Of a stretch of DNA of 64,000 bases, positions 41,819-51,377 are shown one piece after another. Numbering within the stretch: position 1 is the stretch's first letter; each line of letters begins with the position of its first letter. Source of the stretch: an uncultured Ruminococcus sp. (GTDB lineage: Bacteria; Bacillota; Clostridia; Oscillospirales; Acutalibacteraceae); NCBI GenBank assembly GCA_902802985.1, contig CADCOE010000024.1:62001-126000 (forward strand). The letters are read 5' to 3'. Made by a program: the position numbers and the translations under genes. The notes below the pieces were generated by a model. It saw only the letters and a list, made by a program, of their open reading frames with translations. It did not search any database and was not told the DNA's origin.

Positions 41819-42484
41819 ATGGCAATTATGAATGTTAACCCGACAAGAATGCAGATGTCCAAGCTGAAAAAACAGCTTCTAACAGCAAGACGCGGACATA
41901 AAATGCTGAAAGACAAGCGGGATGAATTAATGAGGCAGTTTATTGAGCTTGTTCAAGAGAACAAAAAGCTGCGTGACAAAGTAGAGAAAGAACTTTCGGA
42001 ATGTAATGCTCATTTTATTAATGCAAGTGCAGTAATGAGCAGACAAACACTGGATTCGTCTTTGATGTCCTCAAAGCAGCAAACAGGAATTGATGTTAAA
42101 AGTAAAAACATTATGAGTGTCGATGTTCCGGTATTTGAAACTGTCAGTGCCAGCCCTGACGAAGGAGACATATTTCCCTATGGTTTTGCTTTTACTTCGT
42201 TTGAGTTGGATGATGCGGTAAGTTCTTTGAACGAAGTTTTACCGGATTTGATCAAGCTTGCTGAAATGGAAAAAAGCTGTGAATTGATGGCAGCGGAAAT
42301 AGAGCGCACCAGACGAAGAGTAAATTCTTTGGAACATGTAATGATACCCCGATATGAGGAAACGATCAAGTATATCTCTATGAAACTGGAAGAAAATGAC
42401 AGAAGCAGCCGTACCAGACTGATGAAAGTGAAAGATATGCTTCTCGAAAAGGCACATAATTATTCGGATAAAAATGAAAGCTAA
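41819..42484 (+). CDS. ntpD: V-type ATP synthase subunit D
   Basis: 221 residues. N-terminal and C-terminal long helices form the central shaft coiled coil (NPTRMQMSKLKKQLLTARRG; ERTRRRVNSLEHVMIPRYEE). This is the standard subunit D signature. GGGAGG precedes the ATG. It is the last gene; no ntpH or ntpJ equivalents follow, and a strong terminator comes next. Confidence 0.95.
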   Translation: MAIMNVNPTRMQMSKLKKQLLTARRGHKMLKDKRDELMRQFIELVQENKKLRDKVEKELSECNAHFINASAVMSRQTLDSSLMSSKQQTGIDVKSKNIMSVDVPVFETVSASPDEGDIFPYGFAFTSFELDDAVSSLNEVLPDLIKLAEMEKSCELMAAEIERTRRRVNSLEHVMIPRYEETIKYISMKLEENDRSSRTRLMKVKDMLLEKAHNYSDKNES

Positions 42485-42509
42485 CAATGTATCCACGAAT
42501 TGAAAATAG

Positions 42510-42543
42510 CGGCTGCCGAAGCAATATTTTCGGCAGCCGTTTA
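42510..42543 (+). terminator. Terminator of the V-ATPase operon
   Basis: 11-base perfect stem CGGCTGCCGAA/TTCGGCAGCCG (42510-42520, 42529-42539) followed by TTTA. Confidence 0.82.
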
Positions 42544-42561
42544 GTGTAGGCAAAAAATACT

Positions 42562-42576
42562 TTGTTATAATAACAA
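42562..42576 (+). promoter_or_regulatory. 15-base palindrome upstream of the TrpR-like gene
   Basis: TTGTTATAATAACAA is perfectly symmetric about its central A, and it contains TATAAT. It is 78 bases before the regulator start and could be its operator or a -10 box with dyad symmetry. Confidence 0.5.
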
Positions 42577-42653
42577 ATGTCTATTTACTTTCAAAATTTA
42601 ATGTGTTAAAATTTTATTGTATTAAATCTTTGAATTGATCGGGAGTGTCATAT

Positions 42654-42962
42654 ATGAATTCTAAAATCAAAAACGAAAATACAGAGGCTCTGTTTGAAGC
42701 AATACTGACGCTCAAAACAGTAGAAGAGTGTTATGCTTTTTTTGACGATTTATGTACTGTACCCGAAATAAAGGCAATGGCTCAGCGTTATGTTGTGGCC
42801 AAGATGCTGAGTGAAGGTGAAATTTATAATAAAATAGTAACAAGCACGGGAGCCAGTACAGCAACGATCAGTCGTGTCAATCGTTCTTTGAATTACGGCA
42901 GCGACGGTTATGTTCTGACCTTTGACAGACTGAAAAAGAAAGCAGAGGAGGAAACAGATTGA
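42654..42962 (+). CDS. yerC: YerC/YecD-type TrpR-related DNA-binding protein
   Basis: 102 residues with the TrpR-like helical fold: EALFEAILTLKTVEECYAFF, AMAQRYVVAKMLSEGEIYNK, and the helix-turn-helix VTSTGASTATISRVNRSLNY. In Firmicutes this family is a transcription factor of largely unknown scope. ATG at 42654 is used, with GGGAG at 42641-42645. Its stop overlaps the TTG of the methyltransferase, so the pair is coupled. Confidence 0.88.
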   Translation: MNSKIKNENTEALFEAILTLKTVEECYAFFDDLCTVPEIKAMAQRYVVAKMLSEGEIYNKIVTSTGASTATISRVNRSLNYGSDGYVLTFDRLKKKAEEETD

Positions 42963-43702
42963 TTGCCTACTCTTATTTTGCACAGTTTTATGACAGCCTT
43001 ACTTACAATGTGGAGTATGACAAAAAAGCACAATATCTTCTGAAACTTTTTGAACGTCATCACCATACTCCGGGACTGACGTTGGATCTTGCGTGCGGAA
43101 CAGGAAGTCTGACTGTTGAATTAAGTCGGTGTGGTATTGATATATTTGGAGCTGATATGTCAAGCGATATGCTGACGGTTGCTCAGCAAAAAGCCTGTGA
43201 GGCGGAACAATCGATTTTGTTTTTGCATCAAAAAATGCAGCATCTTCATCTTTACAGCACGATCGATACCTGTATTTGTACGCTTGACAGTATTAACCAT
43301 CTTCCCTCATCGGAAGAGGTTGTCAAGACTTTTGAGAGGGTTGCTCAATACCTTAATCCGGACGGATTGTTTGTATTCGATACGAATACGGTATATAAAC
43401 ATCAGTACATATTGGGTGATAACTGTTATATTTATGATACTAAAGACGTATTTTGTGCATGGCAAAATAACTTTAATGAAAAAAACAACAAGGTCATCGT
43501 TACTTTGGATTTTTTTGAACCTGACGGCAAACGTTACAAAAGATATTCCGAACAGTTTTCAGAAAAAGCTTACACAAGGAAAGAAATGACGGAGATGATA
43601 CATCGTTCGGGACTTGTATTGGAAAGTGTATATGATGATATGAGTTTTGATGAACCGAAGGCGGAATCGGAAAGAGAAATTTATGTAGTGAGGAAGAAAT
43701 AA
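42959..43702 (+). CDS. Class I SAM-dependent methyltransferase
   Basis: 247 residues. Motif I LTLDLACGTGSLTVELSRCG, the Asp of motif II in IFGADMSSDML, and motif III region TCICTLDSINHLPSSEEV. It begins YSYFAQFYDSLTYNVEYDKK, which is the usual lead of YxxFAxxYD small-molecule methyltransferases. Substrate unknown. TTG 42959 overlaps the yerC stop; GAGGAGG is in front. One base separates it from hslO. Confidence 0.85.
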   Translation: MIAYSYFAQFYDSLTYNVEYDKKAQYLLKLFERHHHTPGLTLDLACGTGSLTVELSRCGIDIFGADMSSDMLTVAQQKACEAEQSILFLHQKMQHLHLYSTIDTCICTLDSINHLPSSEEVVKTFERVAQYLNPDGLFVFDTNTVYKHQYILGDNCYIYDTKDVFCAWQNNFNEKNNKVIVTLDFFEPDGKRYKRYSEQFSEKAYTRKEMTEMIHRSGLVLESVYDDMSFDEPKAESEREIYVVRKK

Positions 43703-43703
43703 G

Positions 43704-44606
43704 ATGAGTGAAGATAAAATTATACGTTGTATTACATCGGACGGAGCTGTAATGGCATCAGCGGCGGATACATCCAATTTGGTATTTACTGCGTCTAAAG
43801 TTCATATTACATCTCCTGTGGCATCAGCAGCACTAGGAAGGCTGCTGACAGCGGCGTCTATTATGGGGGCGCAGCTCAAACAGATGGATGCCAGTATTAC
43901 CCTCAGAATTAATGGAGATAACAGTGAAACAGGAGCAATCATTGCGGTATCTGACAGTAAGGGCAATGTAAGAGGATATGTTCAAAATCCGGATTGTCCT
44001 ACTGAGTATTATCAGAACGGTAAGCTGAATGTTGCCAAAGCCGTTGGCAGAACAGGTGTTTTAAATGTTATGAGGGATTATGGAGGCGGTGAGCCATATA
44101 TCGGTATGGTAGAACTTGTATCCGGTGAAATAGCAGAGGATATAACCAACTACTATGCTACCAGTGAACAAATACCGACTGTTTGTGCTTTAGGCGTTTT
44201 GCTGGATAAAGAAGATCATGAAGTTCTTTTGGCAGGAGGCTTACTTATTCAGCTTCTTCCGGGAGCAGACAATTCTACAATAGACAAAATTGAAAAAAAC
44301 GTCAGTGAACTGGAGCCAATGACAACAATGCTTGCCAAAGGAATGACGATAAAAGAAATATGTGAAAGAGCACTGAATGGTTTTGAAGTAGAAGTACTGG
44401 ATGAAATGCCTGTTCATTATGCCTGCACGTGCAGCAGACAAAAAGTTATTAATGCCTTTATCACGTTACCTGATGACGATATACGTTCTATGGCAGATGA
44501 GAAGGGGTATGCAGAAGCACTTTGTCACTTTTGTAAAAAGAAATACAGATTTTCAAAGCTTCAGCTGGAGCAGATTATTCAACAAAAAACACAAGACAGC
44601 CCATAA
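43704..44606 (+). CDS. hslO: Redox-regulated chaperone Hsp33
   Basis: 300 residues. The zinc-binding redox switch at the C-terminus is intact: CTCS (CxC) and CHFC (CxxC), then KKKYRFSKLQLE. The N-terminal substrate-binding domain has ALGRLLTAASIMGAQLKQ and VGRTGVLNVMRDYGGGEPYI. Under oxidative stress the cysteines disulfide-bond and the protein becomes a holdase. It starts one base after the methyltransferase stop, with GAGGAAG in front. Confidence 0.96.
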   Translation: MSEDKIIRCITSDGAVMASAADTSNLVFTASKVHITSPVASAALGRLLTAASIMGAQLKQMDASITLRINGDNSETGAIIAVSDSKGNVRGYVQNPDCPTEYYQNGKLNVAKAVGRTGVLNVMRDYGGGEPYIGMVELVSGEIAEDITNYYATSEQIPTVCALGVLLDKEDHEVLLAGGLLIQLLPGADNSTIDKIEKNVSELEPMTTMLAKGMTIKEICERALNGFEVEVLDEMPVHYACTCSRQKVINAFITLPDDDIRSMADEKGYAEALCHFCKKKYRFSKLQLEQIIQQKTQDSP

Positions 44607-44631
44607 AATGATACTTGAAAGAGGCGTTGAT

Positions 44632-45234
44632 ATGCAAAACACGATTATAACGATTGCCCGTGTATACGGAAGTGGAGGCAGGACAATAGGAAAAATGCTC
44701 TCCCGCCAGCTCGATATTCCTTATTATGACAGAAATCTGATCTATCTTGCTTCTGACAACAGTGGAATAGGGGTACAGCAGTTTTCTGAGAATGATGAGA
44801 AGGTAGGAAAGGATCCTATCAATTTTGACATTGTTCCATCCGAAAACAAACGGTATGTTTCCCAAAATGCCATATTTGAACATCAATCTCGAATTGTTCA
44901 TAATGTAGCAGATCAGTCTGACTGTATCATTGTAGGACGCTGTGCCAATCATTTACTTTGGAACGGCAGACATAAGCTTCTCAGGATTTTTATTTACGCT
45001 CCCAATGATGTATGTGTAAAAACCATTATGAAAAAATTCTCGGTATCTGAGTACGAAGCACAAAAAACTTTCAAACAGATCAATAAGCACAGAAAAGAGT
45101 ATTATAAATATCATACAGGAAGAGAATGGGAAAGTGCCCGAAATTATGATATGTGTTTTGATACCTCTGTCTATTCTTATGACCGTGTGGTCAATGCTGT
45201 CAAACAGTATTACAATATTTTTAAAGAAATATGA
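44632..45234 (+). CDS. Cytidylate kinase-like protein
   Basis: 200 residues of the cytidylate-kinase-like family common in Clostridia: TIARVYGSGGRTIGKMLSRQ is the phosphate-binding loop, YYDRNLIYLASDN follows, and DCIIVGRCANHLL is the middle strand. The C-terminal part is HRKEYYKYHTGREW. The nucleotide or substrate phosphorylated is unknown; it is distinct from Cmk. ATG at 44632 has AGAGG. It is probably the last gene of the yerC operon. Confidence 0.85.
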   Translation: MQNTIITIARVYGSGGRTIGKMLSRQLDIPYYDRNLIYLASDNSGIGVQQFSENDEKVGKDPINFDIVPSENKRYVSQNAIFEHQSRIVHNVADQSDCIIVGRCANHLLWNGRHKLLRIFIYAPNDVCVKTIMKKFSVSEYEAQKTFKQINKHRKEYYKYHTGREWESARNYDMCFDTSVYSYDRVVNAVKQYYNIFKEI

Positions 45235-45256
45235 CCTTTATTGTTGCCTCATCTAT

Positions 45257-45293
45257 AATGTCAATGAATAATAAATGAGAAAGCATTGACATT
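45257..45293 (+). repeat. Inverted repeat overlapping the ilvD promoter
   Basis: 10-base arms AATGTCAATG (45257-45266) and CATTGACATT (45284-45293) pair perfectly. The right arm contains the -35 hexamer. No T-run, so it is more likely an operator than a terminator. Confidence 0.6.
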
Positions 45294-45314
45294 ACAGCCG
45301 CAAAAACTTATAAT
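45286..45314 (+). promoter_or_regulatory. Consensus sigma-A promoter for ilvD
   Basis: TTGACA (45286-45291), 17 bases, TATAAT (45309-45314): full consensus. The start would be near 45321, giving a leader of ~70 bases. Confidence 0.85.
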
Positions 45315-45392
45315 ATGATTGTTTGAAAGTATAATTTTTATGTGTCGTATACACACGATTTATAATATTACTAAAAAGGCAGGTTATTACGA

Positions 45393-47060
45393 ATGAAAAG
45401 TGATGCAATAAGAAATGGTGCAGGCTGTGCACCGCAGCGTTCATTGCTGCACGCACTTGGTATGACAGATGAAGAGATCCAGAAGCCGCTGATTGGTATT
45501 GTCAGCTCATATAATGAAATTGTACCGGGTCATATGAATATCGATAAAATTGTGAATGCTGTCAAAATGGGTGTTGCGATGGCAGGAGGCAATCCGGTTG
45601 TATTTCCTGCGATTGCCGTTTGTGATGGTATTGCAATGGGACACCAGGGAATGAAATATTCTCTTGTGACGCGTGACCTTATCGCAGATTCTACCGAGGC
45701 AATGGCAATGGCTCACGCCTTTGATGCATTGGTAATGGTACCAAACTGCGACAAAAACGTTCCCGGACTTTTAATGGCTGCTGCCAGATTGAATATACCG
45801 ACTATTTTTGTCAGCGGGGGACCGATGTTAGCCGGTCACGTTGACGGCCACAAAACCAGTTTGTCCAGTATGTTTGAGGCAGTGGGTTCTTATCATTCGG
45901 GAAAAATATCAGCAGAAAAACTGCTGGAATTTGAGAATAAGGCATGTCCTTCCTGCGGTTCGTGCTCAGGTATGTATACAGCCAATTCTATGAACTGCTT
46001 AACAGAAGTGCTTGGTATGGCTCTTCGCGGTAACGGTACCATTCCTGCGGTTTATTCCGAGAGAATTCAGCTGGCTAAGCGTGCAGGTATGAAAGTGATG
46101 GAACTGCTTGAAAAAGACATTCGTCCTCGTGATATTATGACCGAAGATGCTTTCCGTAATGCACTTACAATGGATATGGCACTGGGATGCAGTACCAATA
46201 GTATGCTTCATTTGCCAGCCATCGCTCATGAGTGCGGTATTGATCTTAATTTGGATATTGCCAACGATATAAGCTCACATACGCCAAATCTTTGCCATTT
46301 GGCGCCAGCCGGTGCTACCTATATTGAAGATTTGAATGAAGCAGGCGGTATCTATGCAGTGATGAACGAGATCAATAAGCTTGGACTGCTTAAAACAGAC
46401 TTGATCACCGTAACAGGTAAGACGATTGCAGAAAATATCGCCGGTGTTGTTAATAAAAATTCGGAAGTCATCCGAACAGCAGAAAATCCGTATAGTAAAA
46501 CAGGAGGTATCGCTGTACTGAAAGGCAATCTGGCACCTGATTCCTGTGTTGTCAAGAGAAGTGCAGTGGCACCTGAAATGCTCAAGCATTCAGGTCCTGC
46601 CAAAGTATATGACAGCGAAGAGGAGGCAATGGAGGCCATTAATGGTGGTAAAATTGTGGATGGTGATGTAGTTGTTATCCGTTACGAAGGGCCTAAGGGC
46701 GGTCCGGGTATGCGTGAAATGCTTAATCCGACATCCGCAATTATGGGACGTGGTCTTGGCAGCACAGTAGCATTGATTACAGACGGACGTTTTTCGGGAG
46801 CAACGAGAGGTGCTGCGATTGGTCACGTATCTCCGGAAGCAGCGGTTGGCGGTCCTATTGCACTTGTTCGGGACGGTGATATTATCGAAATTGATATTAA
46901 CGCCAATACGATCAATGTACAGCTCAGTGATGAAGAACTGGCAGCAAGAAAGGCTGAATGGACTCCGAGAGAACCTAAAATTACTACAGGATATTTGGCA
47001 AGATATGCTTCATTGGTTACATCTGGTAACCGTGGCGCTGTTCTTGAAGTCAAGAAATAA
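45393..47060 (+). CDS. ilvD: Dihydroxy-acid dehydratase
   Basis: 555 residues. It dehydrates dihydroxy acids to the 2-keto acids of valine and isoleucine. The iron-sulfur and metal-site signatures are intact: [44 protein letters not shown], and the late [20 protein letters not shown] and [19 protein letters not shown]. The gene stands alone, apart from other ilv genes, with a consensus promoter of its own. Confidence 0.97.
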   Translation: MKSDAIRNGAGCAPQRSLLHALGMTDEEIQKPLIGIVSSYNEIVPGHMNIDKIVNAVKMGVAMAGGNPVVFPAIAVCDGIAMGHQGMKYSLVTRDLIADSTEAMAMAHAFDALVMVPNCDKNVPGLLMAAARLNIPTIFVSGGPMLAGHVDGHKTSLSSMFEAVGSYHSGKISAEKLLEFENKACPSCGSCSGMYTANSMNCLTEVLGMALRGNGTIPAVYSERIQLAKRAGMKVMELLEKDIRPRDIMTEDAFRNALTMDMALGCSTNSMLHLPAIAHECGIDLNLDIANDISSHTPNLCHLAPAGATYIEDLNEAGGIYAVMNEINKLGLLKTDLITVTGKTIAENIAGVVNKNSEVIRTAENPYSKTGGIAVLKGNLAPDSCVVKRSAVAPEMLKHSGPAKVYDSEEEAMEAINGGKIVDGDVVVIRYEGPKGGPGMREMLNPTSAIMGRGLGSTVALITDGRFSGATRGAAIGHVSPEAAVGGPIALVRDGDIIEIDINANTINVQLSDEELAARKAEWTPREPKITTGYLARYASLVTSGNRGAVLEVKK

Positions 47061-47151
47061 TTTACTGACAGAATAAATGAATGGATTGTGCAGGGCAGAT
47101 TTGATCTTGCTCTGCATAATTACTTCAATATACCGTTTAGGAGGTACAAAA

Positions 47152-47892
47152 GTGGAAATTCCATCAGAAGTTAAACGTTTCAGAGAAGAATTAGAAAAAA
47201 CTTGTTGCACTGCTAATGAAATCAAATTCGTTCCGTGTGACACTAAACCGTGGGAAAGTAAGCTGGGTGGTTGTCCCTATCTTGAAACTCTCGAAAATTA
47301 TCCGACAGATGAAAATGGTAATGCAATGATGTTTCTGGCTCAGATCAATTTGGAAGAAATGCCGCCGCTTGAAGGTTTTCCGACAAAAGGCATACTTCAG
47401 TTTTATATAGAAGACAGTGAAGATTATGGATATGAAAGTCCATGCAAAGTTATCTGTATCGAAAACTATACAAAAAATGAAACTATTCTGGTCAAAGAAA
47501 ACCCATATGCCGAAAAGTATGCGGAATACCTTCCTTTTGAAAAAACGGGGAAGGCAGAGTTTGTCCAAAAACAAATGTTTATCAGCAGTACATTGGATTT
47601 GTTTTACGATATTTCATCCGAGGCAACAAAAGAGGAAGAAACTATTCTGGAAGAACTGTGTGATGCATCCGGTTCCAGAATGGGTGGCTATCCGATGTTT
47701 GTACAGAATATTCCTGAGTGTTATGAGGATGGGACAGCAGATATACTTCTCTTACAATTGGATGTGGATGATGAAGAAGACGGCTGCGGAATTATGTTTG
47801 GTGACTTGGGTAACTGTCAGTTTATGATTGCCAAAGAAGATCTTGCCAAAAGAGATTTTTCCAATGTGCAATATGATTGGGCATGCTGTTAA
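47152..47892 (+). CDS. DUF1963 (YwqG-like) protein
   Basis: 246 residues. The YwqG pattern: SKLGGCPYLETLENYPTDEN, MMFLAQINLEEMPPLEGFPT, KGILQFYI, then MGGYPMFVQN and ILLLQLDVDDEE with GDLGNCQFMI. The family is widespread in Firmicutes and has no assigned function. GTG at 47152 has TTAGGAGGTAC in front, which fits better than an upstream ATG. The next gene begins 35 bases after its stop. Confidence 0.85.
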   Translation: MEIPSEVKRFREELEKTCCTANEIKFVPCDTKPWESKLGGCPYLETLENYPTDENGNAMMFLAQINLEEMPPLEGFPTKGILQFYIEDSEDYGYESPCKVICIENYTKNETILVKENPYAEKYAEYLPFEKTGKAEFVQKQMFISSTLDLFYDISSEATKEEETILEELCDASGSRMGGYPMFVQNIPECYEDGTADILLLQLDVDDEEDGCGIMFGDLGNCQFMIAKEDLAKRDFSNVQYDWACC

Positions 47893-47927
47893 ATACTGTT
47901 GGATGGGTAAAAATGGGAGGAAAGAGA

Positions 47928-48794
47928 ATGAGGGAAGCACAATGGACAGATTATGAATTAATTGATTGTTCAGATGGTGAACGTCTTGAACGTTGGGGAG
48001 ATATTGTGCTAATTCGCCCTGATCCTCAGATCATCTGGAAAACAGAACGAAAACATCCCCTATGGAAGCAGGCTCATGCAAGGTATCAGCGTTCTTCAAG
48101 CGGCGGCGGAGCTTGGCAGTATTGCAAAAAAGTACCCTCTCAGTGGAAAATTACATATGGTGACTTAACGTTGGGTATCAAACCAATGGGATTTAAACAT
48201 ACGGGTGTTTTTCCCGAACAGGCGGTCAACTGGGATTTTGCATCCGAAAAAATAAAAAAAGCAGACCGTCCTGTCAAAGTACTGAATATGTTTGCTTATA
48301 CGGGGGCAGCAACCCTCGCCTGTCTTAATGCAGGTGCTTCCGTATGTCATGTCGATGCATCCAAGGGGATGGTACAGTGGGCAAAGGAAAATGCGGCAAT
48401 GAGTGGACTTTCCGATAGACCAGTTCGGTGGCTTGTGGATGATTGCGTTAAATTTGTGCAGCGTGAGCAGCGAAGAGGTAATCATTACGATGGTATTATT
48501 ATGGATCCGCCGTCATATGGCAGAGGGCCGGGCGGTGAGGTCTGGAAATTAGAAGAACAGTTGTTTTCACTGGTGGAACTTTGTATTCCGATATTGTCAG
48601 ATGATGCATTATTTTTCATCTTGAATTCTTATACAACCGGGCTTTCACCTTCTGTAATGGAGTATCTTCTGGGAGTGATGCTCAAAAACCGCTTTGGCGG
48701 GATAGTATCCAGTTCTGAAATAGGACTCCACGTTACTCAAAGCGGATTGACACTGCCATGTGGCAGTACAGCCATATGGCAATCAAAATCATAA
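47928..48794 (+). CDS. Class I SAM-dependent methyltransferase, RlmI/COG1092-like
   Basis: 288 residues. SAM-binding motif VLNMFAYTGAATLACLNAGA, then VCHVDASKGMVQWAKENAAM and the active motif MDPPSYGRGPGGEVWKLEE. These are as in RlmI/RlmK-type rRNA methyltransferases, but the N-terminal PUA domain is missing. An RNA substrate is therefore plausible but not proven. ATG at 47928 with GGGAGGAAAG. It lies directly upstream of the ECF transporter genes and may be co-transcribed with them. Confidence 0.8.
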   Translation: MREAQWTDYELIDCSDGERLERWGDIVLIRPDPQIIWKTERKHPLWKQAHARYQRSSSGGGAWQYCKKVPSQWKITYGDLTLGIKPMGFKHTGVFPEQAVNWDFASEKIKKADRPVKVLNMFAYTGAATLACLNAGASVCHVDASKGMVQWAKENAAMSGLSDRPVRWLVDDCVKFVQREQRRGNHYDGIIMDPPSYGRGPGGEVWKLEEQLFSLVELCIPILSDDALFFILNSYTTGLSPSVMEYLLGVMLKNRFGGIVSSSEIGLHVTQSGLTLPCGSTAIWQSKS

Positions 48795-48815
48795 TCATAA
48801 TCGGAGTAAGATCAG

Positions 48816-49667
48816 ATGGAAAATTTTATTCAAATCAATGATGTTTATTTTCAATACGAAGAGAACGGAAAAGATCCATCCGATAAGTATGTTCTTAACG
48901 GTATTAATCTCAATATTGACAAAGGCGAGTTTGTAGCGATTGTGGGACATAACGGTTCCGGCAAATCGACATTGGCAAAACATCTGAATTCGATTTATCT
49001 TCCGACAACGGGAGACGTTTTGATTGATGGAATGAATACAAAAGATGATAATAAATTATTTGCAATACGCAAAAAAGTTGGGCTTGTTCTTCAAAATCCG
49101 GATAATCAGATCGTAGCGGGTGTAGTGGAGGATGATGTTGCCTTTGGGTGCGAAAATCTGGGAATACATCCCAGAGAAATACGCAAACGTGTTTATGAAG
49201 CACTGGAAGCGGTCGATATGTACGAATATCGAAAATCTTCCCCTGATAAATTATCAGGGGGTCAGAAACAGCGTATTGCCATAGCGGGTATTATTGCAAT
49301 GCAGCCGGAATGTATTGTGTTGGATGAACCGACAGCAATGCTTGATCCACAGGGAAGAGAAGAGGTAATGTCTACTATACAGAAGCTAAATAGGGAGCAA
49401 AACATCACTGTTATTTTGATCACCCATTATATGGAAGAAGCTGTTTTAGCAGACAGAGTCATTGTACTTGATTTGGGAACCGTTTTTTTTGACGGCACAC
49501 CAAGAGAAGTTTTTGCACAGGTAGAGCCGTTAAAAAAACGCAGGCTGGATGTTCCTCAGGCAACAGAACTGGTTCATTATCTGAAAGGCTGCGGATACCC
49601 GTTACCCGATTGTGTACTGAATGAAGAGGAATGTGTGCAGGCACTTTTAAAAATATTGAAACGTTAA
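48816..49667 (+). CDS. ecfA1: ECF transporter ATPase EcfA1
   Basis: 283 residues. Walker A GHNGSGKST, Q-loop VLQNPDNQIV, signature LSGGQKQRIAIAGI, Walker B CIVLDEPTAMLDPQG, switch His in LITHYMEEA. With EcfA2 and EcfT it powers uptake of vitamins or metals through exchangeable S-components, none of which is in the window. The order ecfA1-ecfA2-ecfT-truA is standard in Firmicutes, although here the ribosomal protein genes that usually precede it are absent. Confidence 0.95.
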   Translation: MENFIQINDVYFQYEENGKDPSDKYVLNGINLNIDKGEFVAIVGHNGSGKSTLAKHLNSIYLPTTGDVLIDGMNTKDDNKLFAIRKKVGLVLQNPDNQIVAGVVEDDVAFGCENLGIHPREIRKRVYEALEAVDMYEYRKSSPDKLSGGQKQRIAIAGIIAMQPECIVLDEPTAMLDPQGREEVMSTIQKLNREQNITVILITHYMEEAVLADRVIVLDLGTVFFDGTPREVFAQVEPLKKRRLDVPQATELVHYLKGCGYPLPDCVLNEEECVQALLKILKR

Positions 49668-49682
49668 AAGGAGCGAAGTATT

Positions 49683-50534
49683 TTGTCAATTATCAAAGTG
49701 GAAAAATTAACACTTGTTTACGGTCAAGGTACTTCATTTGAAAAGACCGCCCTCAATGACGTAAGCTTTGAAATTCAATCAGGTGATTTTGTTGGTGTTA
49801 TTGGGCATACCGGTTCCGGCAAATCGACATTGGTGCAATTACTGAACGGACTTTTAAAGCCTACTGACGGAAAGGTATTTCTTGACGGCAAAGATATTTG
49901 GGCAAACCCGAAAAAAATTAGAAATGTACGTTTCAAAGTGGGAATGGTATTTCAATATCCCGAATATCAGCTTTTCGAGGAAACGGTTTATAAAGATATT
50001 GCTTTTGGCCCTAAAAATATGGGGATGACAGAAGAAGAAACAGACCAAAAAGTACGCAGTGCGGCAGAGTTTGCCGGATTGCAAAGTGATCATTTGTATA
50101 AATCACCGTTTGACCTTTCGGGAGGGGAAAAAAGGCGTGCCGCTATTGCGGGAGTAATCGCAATGGATCCGGATGTATTGATATTGGACGAACCAACAGC
50201 CGGCTTAGATCCGCTTGGTCGGGATGTCCTTTTGTCACAGATCAGAAATTATCATAATATGCGAAAAAATACGATTGTATTGGTATCTCACAGTATGGAG
50301 GACGTGGCAAGAATATGCGATAAAATTCTTGTGATGGATCACGGAAACAAAAAAATGTTTGATACAACAGAAAATGTCTTTTTAAGGGCAGAAGAACTGG
50401 AAAGTATCGGTTTACGTATTCCGCAAATAACGAAAATTATGCATATGCTCAAACAAAACGGAGTAAATATCAATGCAAATATTTTTACTGTTGAGCAGGC
50501 GTTTAATGAAATTATTAATTATCTTGGAACATAA
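49683..50534 (+). CDS. ecfA2: ECF transporter ATPase EcfA2
   Basis: 283 residues, second ATPase of the pair. Walker A GHTGSGKST, FQYPEYQLFEETV as the Q-loop/X-loop, signature LSGGEKRRAAIAG, Walker B LILDEPTAGLDPLG, and LVSHSMEDV. TTG at 49683 is the start, with AAGGAGCG 8-15 bases upstream. It follows ecfA1 by 15 bases. Confidence 0.95.
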   Translation: MSIIKVEKLTLVYGQGTSFEKTALNDVSFEIQSGDFVGVIGHTGSGKSTLVQLLNGLLKPTDGKVFLDGKDIWANPKKIRNVRFKVGMVFQYPEYQLFEETVYKDIAFGPKNMGMTEEETDQKVRSAAEFAGLQSDHLYKSPFDLSGGEKRRAAIAGVIAMDPDVLILDEPTAGLDPLGRDVLLSQIRNYHNMRKNTIVLVSHSMEDVARICDKILVMDHGNKKMFDTTENVFLRAEELESIGLRIPQITKIMHMLKQNGVNINANIFTVEQAFNEIINYLGT

Positions 50535-50552
50535 CAAAGGGGGAGTGAAAAA

Positions 50553-51368
50553 ATGGTGAGAAATATCACGTTGGGACAATTCATACCCGGTCATTCTGTG
50601 ATACACCGTCTTGATGCAAGAACCAAAATTCTCCTTTTGATTGCCTATATTGTTTTTATTTTTTGTGCAGCAAATTATATTTCTTTATTAATGATGACGG
50701 CGGTGTCATTGGCGGTTGTATTAGCCACCAAAATCAAATTTCGATTGTATTTAAAAAGCTTAAAAGTGATTTTATTGGTTGTATTACTGACAGGCATCCT
50801 GAATATTTTTAATGGGTCGGGACGGATATTATGGGAGTTGGGATTAATCAAAATTACCGAAGGCGGCATAAATAATGCCATATTTGTTACTGTGAGAATT
50901 GCTGTATTGGTTTTGATCAGTTCTGTTTTGACATTTACTACTTCTCCGTCGGACTTAACCGATGCTTTGGAAAAAATATTAAAACCGTTATCGATATTTC
51001 ATATCAAAGTACACGAAATTGCAATGATGATGACCATTGCCTTACGGTTTATCCCGGTGCTGCTGGAAGAAACTGACAAAATAATGAATGCTCAAAAAGC
51101 TCGTGGGGCGGATCTGGAGAGCGGAAATATTTTTTATCGGATCAAAGCACTTATTCCCATATTAATTCCGTTATTTGTTTCGGCATTCAGGCGTGCCAAT
51201 GATCTTGCCACTGCGATGGAATGCAGATGCTATAATGGCGGAGTGAACAGGACAAGGATGAAAGTATTGTGTTTTTCCGGACTTGATTTGTTTGGATTAA
51301 TTTTTTCAATGATAATATTTGTCGGAGTCATTGTAAGTAACCTTTGTATTCCGGCAGTAGTAAGATAG
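50553..51368 (+). CDS. ecfT: ECF transporter transmembrane subunit EcfT
   Basis: 271 residues with about five to six membrane helices. It begins GQFIPGHSVIHRLDARTKIL, typical of EcfT. Of the two coupling motifs, the first is intact (AQKARGADLE), while the second, usually Ala-Arg-Gly, reads CRC in ATAMECRCYNGG. It connects the ATPases to the S-component. AGGGGGAG is upstream of the ATG. Confidence 0.92.
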   Translation: MVRNITLGQFIPGHSVIHRLDARTKILLLIAYIVFIFCAANYISLLMMTAVSLAVVLATKIKFRLYLKSLKVILLVVLLTGILNIFNGSGRILWELGLIKITEGGINNAIFVTVRIAVLVLISSVLTFTTSPSDLTDALEKILKPLSIFHIKVHEIAMMMTIALRFIPVLLEETDKIMNAQKARGADLESGNIFYRIKALIPILIPLFVSAFRRANDLATAMECRCYNGGVNRTRMKVLCFSGLDLFGLIFSMIIFVGVIVSNLCIPAVVR

Positions 51369-51377
51369 GTAAGAAAT

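Noticed and set aside
47089-47117. Hairpin between ilvD and the DUF1963 gene as terminator
   Set aside because: The stem has a mismatch and bulge, and no T-run follows.
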